A stretch of DNA of 7,570 nucleotides, from positions 13,651 through 21,220 of the forward strand of contig DGLO01000059.1 of the NCBI GenBank assembly GCA_002388005.1. Direction: 5' to 3'. Every line of letters begins with the position of its first letter. The stretch's first letter is position 1. This DNA comes from Candidatus Neomicrothrix sp. UBA4542 (GTDB lineage Bacteria; Actinomycetota; Acidimicrobiia; Acidimicrobiales; Poriferisodalaceae). The notes under the pieces are model-generated. The model did no database searches. It saw only the letters and a program-made list of their open reading frames with translations, and was not told where the DNA came from. The translations under genes were made by a program, and so were the position numbers. Positions 1-6,554 of this stretch are shown piece after piece.

Positions 1-2306
1 ACAACTATCGCGTCTGACGCGAACCGGACTCGCTGCACCGCGTCAAGATTCTCCCAAATTGCCACATCGTCGGCGTAAGCCAAACGCAAACCATCAGATA
101 CAGGGGCCATGCCATGCAACACAGGCGCTCCAAAGTCATCTGTGCGCACCGACATGGTTCCGTCATCACCATCGAGCCGTAATCGCACCAATGCCTCTCC
201 ACCAACAGGCAAATCCTCTGCGGCGACGGGAACCCAGTGTCGTCCAGCCGGAAGAAAGCCACGCACATGACGACGGCCCACTCGAACCATTCCATCAGGC
301 CCCACGATTTCTACTCTCAGTCTCGCTGCGAGATCAGTCGTGACAACATCTTCGGTTACCTCGAATTCAATGCCTCGAACAGGTTGTGATTTCACAGCAA
401 TCGTTAAAGGACTTCCAGAATCGATCCGTGTTGCAGTGGTTCCTTGAGAAAGCTCGAAGGAACTCCCCGGCAAAGGAAAATCGACTTGCGTCACCAACCA
501 ACGAACAGCCATTCGATCCAAAATGGTGGACTTCAAGCGATCGACATCAAGAAATTCCAGAAACGAGAACGTGTAAGAGCGATCGAGCGCTTCCGGGTCG
601 ACCGCAATTAGCAAATCTCGCCATGTGGGCTGATGAAAAACGTGACCGGTGACCGTTCGGATCCCGTAATGGGTGGTGGTCCCCGCATACAACGCCAAAT
701 CGTGAGTAGCGACTCGGTCCCCGACGGCTTCAGTCGCGAGAAAATCATGAGCGGGCGTCGACGGATAATGACGTTCAGGAACTTCCGAGGGCCAGAACGG
801 AGAAACGAAGAGAAGTATTTCAACAGCCGCCACTCCAGCTACCACCACGGGCAAAGAGCCCTTTAGTTGGGTGTGACCCCTCGCCGCGATGCATCCAATT
901 ACAACGGCCGCCGCAGCGAGAGCGATAACTACCGGGCGGACAACCGCCGACAGGTGACCTTCCTCAGCCGCGCGTCGCAACACGTGCCAAACACCGAAAA
1001 CAGCGATCGCAGAAGCGGCGACTAATGCCGGGAAACGTAGCTGACTCAGCCGACCCCTCACTTGGCTATCGTCAAGCCGGTCGGATGAGGTGACTGCCTC
1101 CAGGCCCAACCCGACCAAGATCGCCAAGAGCAGCAACCAAATCGAACGCATCCGGCCAACGAAATTGCTCTCAAACACCGGCAAATTTTGTACCAAAGCT
1201 AAAAGAGGCCCTCCAGCAAAGATCAGCAATGTCGTCACCGCTAGCAACCCGCCCGTGATAGCGGTGGTTGAACGGCAAACCGACGGCGAAGGTCGCCGAC
1301 AAATCGCTGCCACCACCAACACCAAAGCCCCGGCTCCAAGAAAAACAGAACTTTCGATGTAGTTACGATCGCCGTAGAAAAACCCTTGAGCGTGAGAACC
1401 AAAGGCCGTTGGTATCGCTGCGGTCGCCATTAACGACGGCGACAAGTGATCGACAGAAGTCTGCACACGATGACTTAAATCGGTTCCGCCTACCTGATGA
1501 AGAAACGGCAGAAGTTGCCACGCGGCCAAGCCAGCTCCCAAAGCCACCGACCCTCCAGCAGCGCCTATTAGACGAACCGTCCGCCGATCAGATCGAGATT
1601 GGGTCAAACAGCGCAAGAGAAGCCAGACCAGCATCAGAGCGACTCCCCAAGCAGTAAGTGCCGGAAAACCGGCCAGCAACATTGAGGCTGTCACTAGAGA
1701 TATCGCTACGCATGACGAAAGATCACGTCGACGCAGCAATCGTTCCGCTGCCCAAAGAAGCCACGGCAAATATGCCCCCACATGACTCTGAGGCCAATTA
1801 GTCCACACGGTCTGAAATCCACTGAATGAATAAACGAAACCGGAGACCAGCGACGCGGCCTGAGACACCCCAAGTCCGCGCAACAGCAGGAACATTCCGG
1901 CTATCGCAACCGACAATTCCGCAAGTTTTATCCACGCGGGAGCCACACGATCCGGCAACAGAAGAAACGGGAGATTCAGAGGGTCGAAAAGGCCTTGGTG
2001 GGGAACTGATGCGAGTGGAGTGCCGCCCGCCGGAAACGGATTCCACATGGCGACGTCACCATCTAAAAGCCTGCGGTGAAACAATTCTTGCGCTGGGAAC
2101 CCAGAATCCACAGGGTCTGCTACCGGAATGGACGTGAGCTCAAGATCTATCGGCTGACTTTCGTTCCACGGTGCCCACCGCAACACCGTGTCCGAACGCA
2201 GAAATGTACGCGCGCCAGTTAACGGCAACCCCAAGCTAATTATCACGGTGAGAGCGACAATCCCCAGCGTCCAACGAGTGGCCCTACTGACGCGTCTTTC
2301 CGTCAC
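1..2306 (-). CDS. YfhO-family polytopic membrane protein, putative GT-C glycosyltransferase (3' end missing)
   Basis: Reading the minus strand from a GTG at 2306 gives 768 uninterrupted codons that run off the window at base 1. Residues 13-30 form a first membrane helix. An outside loop follows with D39, W88-N89-P90 and a GGTPL stretch at 94-98, resembling the WN..F.GTPL signature of YfhO proteins. About a dozen more hydrophobic segments lie between 126 and 503. From about 505 the protein is soluble and probably extracytoplasmic; it contains VRWLVT (600-605) and a Y-x(7)-N-x(2)-A-x(3)-R pattern (744-760), both like the YfhO C-terminal domain. YfhO proteins in Firmicutes are linked to glycosylation of wall or lipoteichoic polymers from lipid-linked sugars. 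D39 is a candidate GT-C catalytic acid (inference). Family members are often 800-900 residues, so perhaps 50-150 are missing. The start overlaps the rmlA stop as GTGA, with no clear Shine-Dalgarno sequence, suggesting translational coupling. The family call is firm; the sugar and acceptor are unknown. Confidence 0.85.
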   Translation of the reverse strand, partial: MTERRVSRATRWTLGIVALTVIISLGLPLTGARTFLRSDTVLRWAPWNESQPIDLELTSIPVADPVDSGFPAQELFHRRLLDGDVAMWNPFPAGGTPLASVPHQGLFDPLNLPFLLLPDRVAPAWIKLAELSVAIAGMFLLLRGLGVSQAASLVSGFVYSFSGFQTVWTNWPQSHVGAYLPWLLWAAERLLRRRDLSSCVAISLVTASMLLAGFPALTAWGVALMLVWLLLRCLTQSRSDRRTVRLIGAAGGSVALGAGLAAWQLLPFLHQVGGTDLSHRVQTSVDHLSPSLMATAAIPTAFGSHAQGFFYGDRNYIESSVFLGAGALVLVVAAICRRPSPSVCRSTTAITGGLLAVTTLLIFAGGPLLALVQNLPVFESNFVGRMRSIWLLLLAILVGLGLEAVTSSDRLDDSQVRGRLSQLRFPALVAASAIAVFGVWHVLRRAAEEGHLSAVVRPVVIALAAAAVVIGCIAARGHTQLKGSLPVVVAGVAAVEILLFVSPFWPSEVPERHYPSTPAHDFLATEAVGDRVATHDLALYAGTTTHYGIRTVTGHVFHQPTWRDLLIAVDPEALDRSYTFSFLEFLDVDRLKSTILDRMAVRWLVTQVDFPLPGSSFELSQGTTATRIDSGSPLTIAVKSQPVRGIEFEVTEDVVTTDLAARLRVEIVGPDGMVRVGRRHVRGFLPAGRHWVPVAAEDLPVGGEALVRLRLDGDDGTMSVRTDDFGAPVLHGMAPVSDGLRLAYADDVAIWENLDAVQRVRFASDAIV

Positions 2307-3163
2307 CCCAATATCGATCTTTCGCAATAGGTGCGATACGGCGAACCGGGCATCGTTTCGATCGTCTGAGCTATCTCACGGGCCGAAACGAAACCCATGT
2401 GGAACGCGACCTCTTCAAGGCACGCGACCTTCAACCCCTGCCGTTTCTCAATTGCGGCAATGAAATTGGAGCTATCTAGCAGGCTCTCATGAGTGCCTGA
2501 ATCCAGCCAGGTGATGTCCCTTCCCAACTTCACTGCACGCAGTTCGCCGTCATTCAGAAAACTCAGGTTGAGGTCAGTAATCTCCAACTCACCTCGCGCA
2601 CTTGGCTGAAGGTCTTTAGCTCTAGACACAGCGGTGCCGTCATAAACGTAGAGACCAGGGACAGCAAGATCGCTTCGAGGATGGTCAGGCTTTTCCTCAA
2701 TGGAAAGCACGGCGCCGGCCTGGTCGATTTCAATTACTCCGTAGCGCTGCGGATCATCTACGGGGTATCCCCAGATAACAGCCCCTCGGTCGAAAGTCGC
2801 CACTTCGTCGTCCAATCCAATAGGCCCATGAAAAATATTGTCACCCAGGACCAAGGTGAACGGCTCATCACCAATGAAGCTCTCGCCAATCACCACGGCC
2901 TGTGCAATCCCGCCGGGCGCTGGTTGCACCCCGTAGGAAAGCTCGACTCCCCACTGGCGACCGTCACCCAGTGCCTCGCGAAACGCGGGTAGATCATTGG
3001 GAGTAGTGATGAGGTGAATCTCCCTGATGCCGGCACTCATCAGCGTCGCCAACGGGTAATAAATCATTGGTTTGTCATAAACAGGCTGCAGCTGTTTGCT
3101 TGAAACCCGACTCAAGGGAAACAAACGGGTTCCCGCGCCACCGGCAAGCATCATGCCCCTCAT
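2303..3163 (-). CDS. rmlA: Glucose-1-phosphate thymidylyltransferase (RmlA)
   Basis: This cytoplasmic enzyme joins dTTP and glucose-1-phosphate to give dTDP-glucose, the first step toward dTDP-rhamnose and other dTDP-deoxysugars. The 286-residue product matches the usual length of about 290. Visible motifs are the nucleotide-binding loop LAGGAGTRL (6-14), SKQLQPVYDKP (22-32), QPAPGGIAQA (80-89), the metal-binding LGDN (106-109, D108), EEKP (156-159), RGELEITDLN (190-199), and WLDSGTH (219-225, D221 as second metal ligand). I chose ATG 3163 because the protein then starts MRGMMLAGG like its relatives and has a GGGG eight bases upstream. A GTG at 3169 would add two residues but leaves only two bases after that GGGG. 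It lies 78 bases downstream of the carboxylase gene and overlaps the YfhO-type gene by four bases, so an operon reading accA3-rmlA-yfhO is likely. Confidence 0.96.
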   Translation of the reverse strand: MRGMMLAGGAGTRLFPLSRVSSKQLQPVYDKPMIYYPLATLMSAGIREIHLITTPNDLPAFREALGDGRQWGVELSYGVQPAPGGIAQAVVIGESFIGDEPFTLVLGDNIFHGPIGLDDEVATFDRGAVIWGYPVDDPQRYGVIEIDQAGAVLSIEEKPDHPRSDLAVPGLYVYDGTAVSRAKDLQPSARGELEITDLNLSFLNDGELRAVKLGRDITWLDSGTHESLLDSSNFIAAIEKRQGLKVACLEEVAFHMGFVSAREIAQTIETMPGSPYRTYCERSILG

Positions 3164-3241
3164 CAACACAACCCCGGCATACCGTCGCTAATCACGTTTA
3201 CCAGTCTGGCGCAGCTATAGCCCACGAGTGCATCGGCACCA
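3164..3241 (-). other. Spacer between accA3 and rmlA
   Basis: These 78 bases separate two genes on the same strand. I find no GC-rich hairpin followed by a T run that would end accA3 transcription, and no good promoter for rmlA. On the minus strand a GGGG (3175-3172) eight bases before ATG 3163 may act as a weak ribosome binding site. Read-through from accA3 into rmlA is the simplest reading. Confidence 0.4.
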
Positions 3242-4999
3242 TCAATCGATGACGACAACAACGTCGCCTGCACCAACTGTGTCGCCTGGACCGACCTTCA
3301 CTTCCTTCACCGTCCCCGACTTATCAGCGTTAATGTTGTTCTCCATTTTCATAGCTTCTAACACCACGACAGGTTCACCTTCGCTCACCTCTTGTCCGAC
3401 TTCGACGAGGACCTTGACAATCGTTCCTTGCATAGGAACAGTGACCTGACCCGAACCGGCCCCAGCTCCACCCGTGTTAGAAGCCGAACGACGAGCTTTC
3501 GAGGGTTTCTGACTTACGGTAACGCCAGCTGACTCTGGGACCCACGCCGCGACCTCAAACCGCTTGCCGTTCACCTCAAGAACGACATCTTTGCGAACCA
3601 GCGCATCCTCTTGATCGACGTCGCCTTCAACCACTTCGGATTTCCCTGTGACCTCCGTTAGGTCAAGCGATTCCTCAACCCATTTGGTGCTGTGCTCACC
3701 GGATTGAAAATCGGGACTGGCCAAAATGACTTCATGGGCGCTGGCGGTAGTTGCAATTCCGCCTACCTCTAACTCGACTAGAGCACTACGCATCCGCTCG
3801 ATAGCGATCTGCCTATTTGATCCCCACACAATGAGCTTGCCTACCAAGTTGTCGTAGAACTGCGAAACAGCGTCCCCCGCTTCATACCCGCCGTCCCAAC
3901 GAACACCGAAACCCTGCGGAAGCTTCAAACTCGTAATTGTTCCCGGCGAAGGAAGAAAACGCCCACCCGCCGGATCTTCAGCGTTAATTCTCACTTCGAT
4001 GGCGTGACCGCTGCAGTGAACGTCACCTTGGGTAAATGACAGCGACCGACCCGCAGCAACATGTATCTGTTCTCTCACCAGATCGATTCCCGACACCAAC
4101 TCACTCACCGGGTGTTCCACCTGCAACCTGGTGTTCATCTCCAAGTAGTAAAACTCGCCGTCTTGAAACAGAAATTCGACAGTGCCAGCGTTGGTGTAAC
4201 CGCAGCCTTTCGCAACCGCCACTGCCGCTTCGCCCATCGCTTGCCGGACATCCTCAGGAAAATTAGGTGCCGGGCTTTCTTCAACAAGTTTCTGGTGCCG
4301 TCGCTGCGCAGAACAGTCGCGTTCCCCAAGCCAAACTACGTTGCCCTGTTGATCGGCAATGATCTGCATCTCTATGTGCCGAGGCCACGTCAAATAACGT
4401 TCCACGTAGCACTCGTTGCGTCCGAAAAAACTTTCTGCTTCGCGTTGAGCCGACTCCAAAGCAGCGTCGACATCTTCGGGAGATGACACCACCTTCATTC
4501 CACGACCGCCACCTCCGTAAGCAGCCTTGATGGCAACCGGATAACCATTCTCTGCACCGAAGCTGCGAACCTCATCCGGATGCTCAAGTATCTCTGTGGT
4601 TCCAGGCACTCCCTTGACACCCACTTTTTCAGCGGCAAGTCGAGCCGAAATCTTGTCTCCCATTACCTCAATGGCCTCGGGTGGCGGACCGATGAACGTC
4701 ACACCAAGTTCGGTAATGGCCCGAGCAAAGTCGGCATTTTCGCTATAGAACCCATAGCCAGGATGAACTGCATCAGCCCCGCACTGCTCGATCACATCCA
4801 GAATGGCCGAAGTATTCAAATACGAATCGGCCGCAGTCTCACCGCCGAGCGCATATGCCTCGTCCGCTAGCCGAACATGCAACGCATTGCGATCCAGTTC
4901 GCTATACACCGCCACACTGGTGATACCCAACTCGCGGCACGTCCGAATAACCCGTACAGCTATTTCTCCACGATTAGCAATCAGAATCTTCGAGAACAC
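3242..4999 (-). CDS. accA3: Acyl-CoA carboxylase alpha chain: biotin carboxylase fused to biotin carrier domain (AccA3 type)
   Basis: The 585-residue protein uses ATP and bicarbonate to carboxylate its own biotin, which then passes CO2 to acetyl- or propionyl-CoA through a separate beta subunit that is not in this window. In order it has: the carboxylase N-domain starting FSKILIANRGEIAVRV; an ATP-grasp domain with K116, K158, the GGGGRGMK loop (162-169), H208 and RDCSAQRRHQK (227-237); catalytic E275, E287, N289 and R291 in EMNTRLQVEHP (287-297); the carboxylase C-domain; a Gly/Ala/Ser-rich linker; and a C-terminal biotinyl domain with EAMKM, biotin lysine K551. These residues sit one position off those of E. 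coli AccC. The BC-BCCP fusion and its size resemble mycobacterial AccA3 (about 600 residues). I place the start at GTG 4999 because GGAAGG lies eight bases upstream. An in-frame ATG at 5065 would add 22 residues without family character. birA is divergent. The physiological acyl-CoA substrate cannot be read here. Confidence 0.94.
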   Translation of the reverse strand: MFSKILIANRGEIAVRVIRTCRELGITSVAVYSELDRNALHVRLADEAYALGGETAADSYLNTSAILDVIEQCGADAVHPGYGFYSENADFARAITELGVTFIGPPPEAIEVMGDKISARLAAEKVGVKGVPGTTEILEHPDEVRSFGAENGYPVAIKAAYGGGGRGMKVVSSPEDVDAALESAQREAESFFGRNECYVERYLTWPRHIEMQIIADQQGNVVWLGERDCSAQRRHQKLVEESPAPNFPEDVRQAMGEAAVAVAKGCGYTNAGTVEFLFQDGEFYYLEMNTRLQVEHPVSELVSGIDLVREQIHVAAGRSLSFTQGDVHCSGHAIEVRINAEDPAGGRFLPSPGTITSLKLPQGFGVRWDGGYEAGDAVSQFYDNLVGKLIVWGSNRQIAIERMRSALVELEVGGIATTASAHEVILASPDFQSGEHSTKWVEESLDLTEVTGKSEVVEGDVDQEDALVRKDVVLEVNGKRFEVAAWVPESAGVTVSQKPSKARRSASNTGGAGAGSGQVTVPMQGTIVKVLVEVGQEVSEGEPVVVLEAMKMENNINADKSGTVKEVKVGPGDTVGAGDVVVVID

Positions 5000-5007
5000 G
5001 AAATTCG

Positions 5008-5013
5008 CCTTCC
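5008..5013 (-). promoter_or_regulatory. Ribosome binding site of the accA3-like gene
   Basis: On the minus strand the hexamer GGAAGG lies eight bases before the GTG at 4999. It is the best Shine-Dalgarno match seen before any gene in the window, and it decides the start in favour of GTG 4999 over ATG 5065. Confidence 0.65.
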
Positions 5014-5107
5014 GAGCACGGACGTACGATCTGCAATCGTGCCACAATCCAACGCTTCTTCCCATCTAACCGATTTTCTTTCTGAAATAACACCACTTTG
5101 AGGTAAG

Positions 5108-5113
5108 TACGCT
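5108..5113 (+). promoter_or_regulatory. Possible -10 box for leaderless birA transcript
   Basis: TACGCT fits the TANNNT pattern of actinobacterial -10 elements and ends seven bases before the GTG at 5121, so transcription could begin at the start codon. No clear -35 hexamer is visible at normal spacing, and the motif is short enough to occur by chance. Confidence 0.28.
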
Positions 5114-5120
5114 CAGGCCT

Positions 5121-5957
5121 GTGGAAAGCCACCAATTTGACGCGGTGAAGGGAACTCGCTTCCAAAACGTTACTTGGATCTCCGAGATTCCCTCCACAAA
5201 CACCGCCCTACTCGAACTTGCGCGAAATGGAGGAAATGAAGGCGAGGTGCTCATCGCCGATCTTCAAACACAAGGTCGAGGCCGAAGAGGCCGCGTTTGG
5301 ACAGCGCCATCAGGAACATCTCTAATGATGTCCATTCTTCTTCGCCCACCGCGAAATTCGCTTCCGGTGCAGAAAGCGTCGCTGGTTACCTCGGCCCTTG
5401 CCGTCGCCACAGTGAAAGCAGTGAGTGACACCACGAAGGTCAAACTGACCATCAAATGGCCCAACGACCTCGTCGTCAATGATTCGACCGACACCCCGGG
5501 CGACCCCGGATATCGCAAGGTGGCAGGCATCTTGACAGAAACCCTCATCGACGACGCGCAGATTTCAGCCCTGGTCGTAGGCATGGGACTGAACACAGGT
5601 TGGGGACAGGTACCGGCCGAACTGGAACTAGTGGCTTCGAGCCTCGACTTGCTGTCTCACTCGTCCATTGACCGACCACGGTTGGCGTACGGCATCCTTC
5701 AACACTTTGAGAACCATTATTCGAACCTGCTAGAACCAGCAGGCAGCGAAAACCTCCTACGAGAAGTCCGACACCACTCAAGTACTCTGGGACGGCGCGT
5801 ACGCCTCCACCTTGATCACTCTCGAGAAAAGCGGACCCTCGAAGGACACGCAGTTGATCTAAACGGCAACGGCGAACTTGTCGTCAAAACCGACCTAGGT
5901 GATCTGCGAACCGTATCCACAGCCGACGTAGAACACCTGCGGTTCGAGGCGCGCTGA
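5121..5957 (+). CDS. birA: Biotin-protein ligase (BirA, catalytic-only type)
   Basis: This cytoplasmic enzyme adenylates biotin and transfers it to the lysine of biotin carrier domains. Its obvious partner is K551 of the carboxylase encoded divergently next door. The 278 residues show the class II synthetase-like core: STN near 25-27, the biotinyl-5'-AMP loop GRGRRGR (52-58), KWPND (112-116) with lysine K112, KVAGILTE (133-140) and GMGLN (154-158). A small SH3-like C-terminal domain begins near residue 228. There is no N-terminal helix-turn-helix, so it is a monofunctional ligase and not a repressor like E. coli BirA. The start is GTG 5121: the frame is closed by TAA at 5088-5090, no other start codon precedes it, and a GTG at 5145 is the only close alternative. 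A GAGG at 5100-5103 lies too far upstream to be a normal Shine-Dalgarno site, so a leaderless start is possible. Confidence 0.94.
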   Translation: MESHQFDAVKGTRFQNVTWISEIPSTNTALLELARNGGNEGEVLIADLQTQGRGRRGRVWTAPSGTSLMMSILLRPPRNSLPVQKASLVTSALAVATVKAVSDTTKVKLTIKWPNDLVVNDSTDTPGDPGYRKVAGILTETLIDDAQISALVVGMGLNTGWGQVPAELELVASSLDLLSHSSIDRPRLAYGILQHFENHYSNLLEPAGSENLLREVRHHSSTLGRRVRLHLDHSREKRTLEGHAVDLNGNGELVVKTDLGDLRTVSTADVEHLRFEAR

Positions 5958-5978
5958 CCGGCGACCCGAACTAAGCAA

Positions 5979-5984
5979 TACCCT
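5979..5984 (+). promoter_or_regulatory. Possible -10 box for rmlC-rmlB
   Basis: TACCCT fits TANNNT and ends eight bases before the ATG at 5993, close to leaderless spacing. CTGACC at 5954-5959, overlapping the birA stop, could be a -35 but with a long 19-base spacer. No Shine-Dalgarno sequence precedes the ATG. If real, rmlC-rmlB would have its own promoter; otherwise they are read through from birA. Confidence 0.3.
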
Positions 5985-5992
5985 AGATCTAC

Positions 5993-6547
5993 ATGGCTGA
6001 GGTGCTCGCATCCGAAAACATTTCAGGTGTTTACGTCGTAACACCTGAGGTATATGGCGACGAACGCGGATTTTTCGTCGAGACGTACCGACGTGAATGG
6101 ATCCCGCAGGGCTCACGAGAAATGATTCAGGCCAACCGAGGAGACCGACAAAGCGGATGCATCGTAGGTTTGCATTATCACCTCCACCAAGCCGACTACT
6201 GGTACGTACCCTTCGGAACTGTCCGCGTTGTTCTGCATGACCTGCGATCTGGATCGCCCACCGAAGGCGCCACCCAACACACAGACCTAGATGGAACCCA
6301 ACATCGCGGTATCTACATACCGCCCGGCGTGGCACACGGATTTTCGACCCTGACCGACGCGACCATCACCTACCTAGTCGACAACTACTACAACCCAGCT
6401 GACGAACTAGGAGTGGCTTGGGATGATCCTGAAATTGGAGCCGACTGGGGATTGAAAGACCCCACCCTGTCCTCTCGAGACCAATCGAACCCTCTTCGAA
6501 ACGAGATTAACGACGCGGTTCGACCCCACTACGGTCTACGAAACTGA
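5993..6547 (+). CDS. rmlC: RmlC-like dTDP-4-dehydro-6-deoxysugar epimerase, divergent active site
   Basis: The 184-residue product is a cupin of the RmlC family, which epimerises C3 and C5 of dTDP-4-keto-6-deoxyglucose. Family features are GDERGFFVE (22-30), GLHYH (59-63) with catalytic base H61, DLRSGSPT (83-90), PPGVAHGF (110-117), Y127 in TYLVDNYYNP (126-135), WDDPEIG (143-149) and D163 in SSRDQ, the presumed His partner. Two conserved positions of classical RmlC differ: the Arg of RGLH is V58, and the Lys of QAK/QGK is D68 within HQADYWYV. The fold and pathway assignment are therefore strong, but double epimerase activity is not certain; a 3- or 5-epimerase or another ketosugar role is possible. 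The gene lies 35 bases after birA and seven bases before rmlB, with no Shine-Dalgarno sequence. Its neighbour rmlB would supply the 4-keto sugar substrate. Confidence 0.85.
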   Translation: MAEVLASENISGVYVVTPEVYGDERGFFVETYRREWIPQGSREMIQANRGDRQSGCIVGLHYHLHQADYWYVPFGTVRVVLHDLRSGSPTEGATQHTDLDGTQHRGIYIPPGVAHGFSTLTDATITYLVDNYYNPADELGVAWDDPEIGADWGLKDPTLSSRDQSNPLRNEINDAVRPHYGLRN

Positions 6548-6554
6548 TCGCACA

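Larger units (their letters stand above)
5000..5120. promoter_or_regulatory. Divergent intergenic region between accA3 and birA
   Basis: These 121 bases separate the starts of the two divergent genes and must hold the promoters of both if neither is read from further away. I find no good -35/-10 pair for the leftward carboxylase gene and no convincing operator palindrome. A possible -10 box for birA lies at 5108-5113. An AT-rich patch at about 5070-5100 is the most promoter-like stretch. Confidence 0.4.

Noticed and set aside
1268..2137. Plus-strand open frames at 1268-1657 and 1826-2137, with others at 59-343, 386-652, 633-866, 1090-1362 and 2188-2463
   Set aside because: They lie antisense to the continuous 768-codon YfhO-type frame. 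Their products are rich in Arg, Pro, Ser and Thr with no recognisable domain, as expected of shadow frames.
3214..3246. Minus-strand TTGATG and TATAGC as a promoter for rmlA
   Set aside because: The spacing is about 20 bases, outside the usual 16-19, and the -10 match is partial. The -35 would also lie across the end of the carboxylase gene.
4036..4486. Plus-strand open frames of 76 and 141 codons inside the carboxylase gene
   Set aside because: They are antisense to the conserved ATP-grasp domain of the carboxylase, and their products match no family I know.
4974..5254. Minus-strand frames at 4974-5165 and 5066-5254 spanning the accA3-birA gap
   Set aside because: They overlap two well-supported genes in other frames, show no motif, and lack convincing ribosome binding sites.
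5984..5991. TAGATCTA palindrome just before rmlC
   Set aside because: An eight-base perfect palindrome is expected by chance at this scale and has no repeat partner in the spacer to suggest an operator.
5545..6335. Minus-strand open frames at 5545-5781 and 5895-6335
   Set aside because: They are antisense to birA and rmlC, whose motifs are intact, and their products are Arg/Gly/Val-rich with no domain signature.
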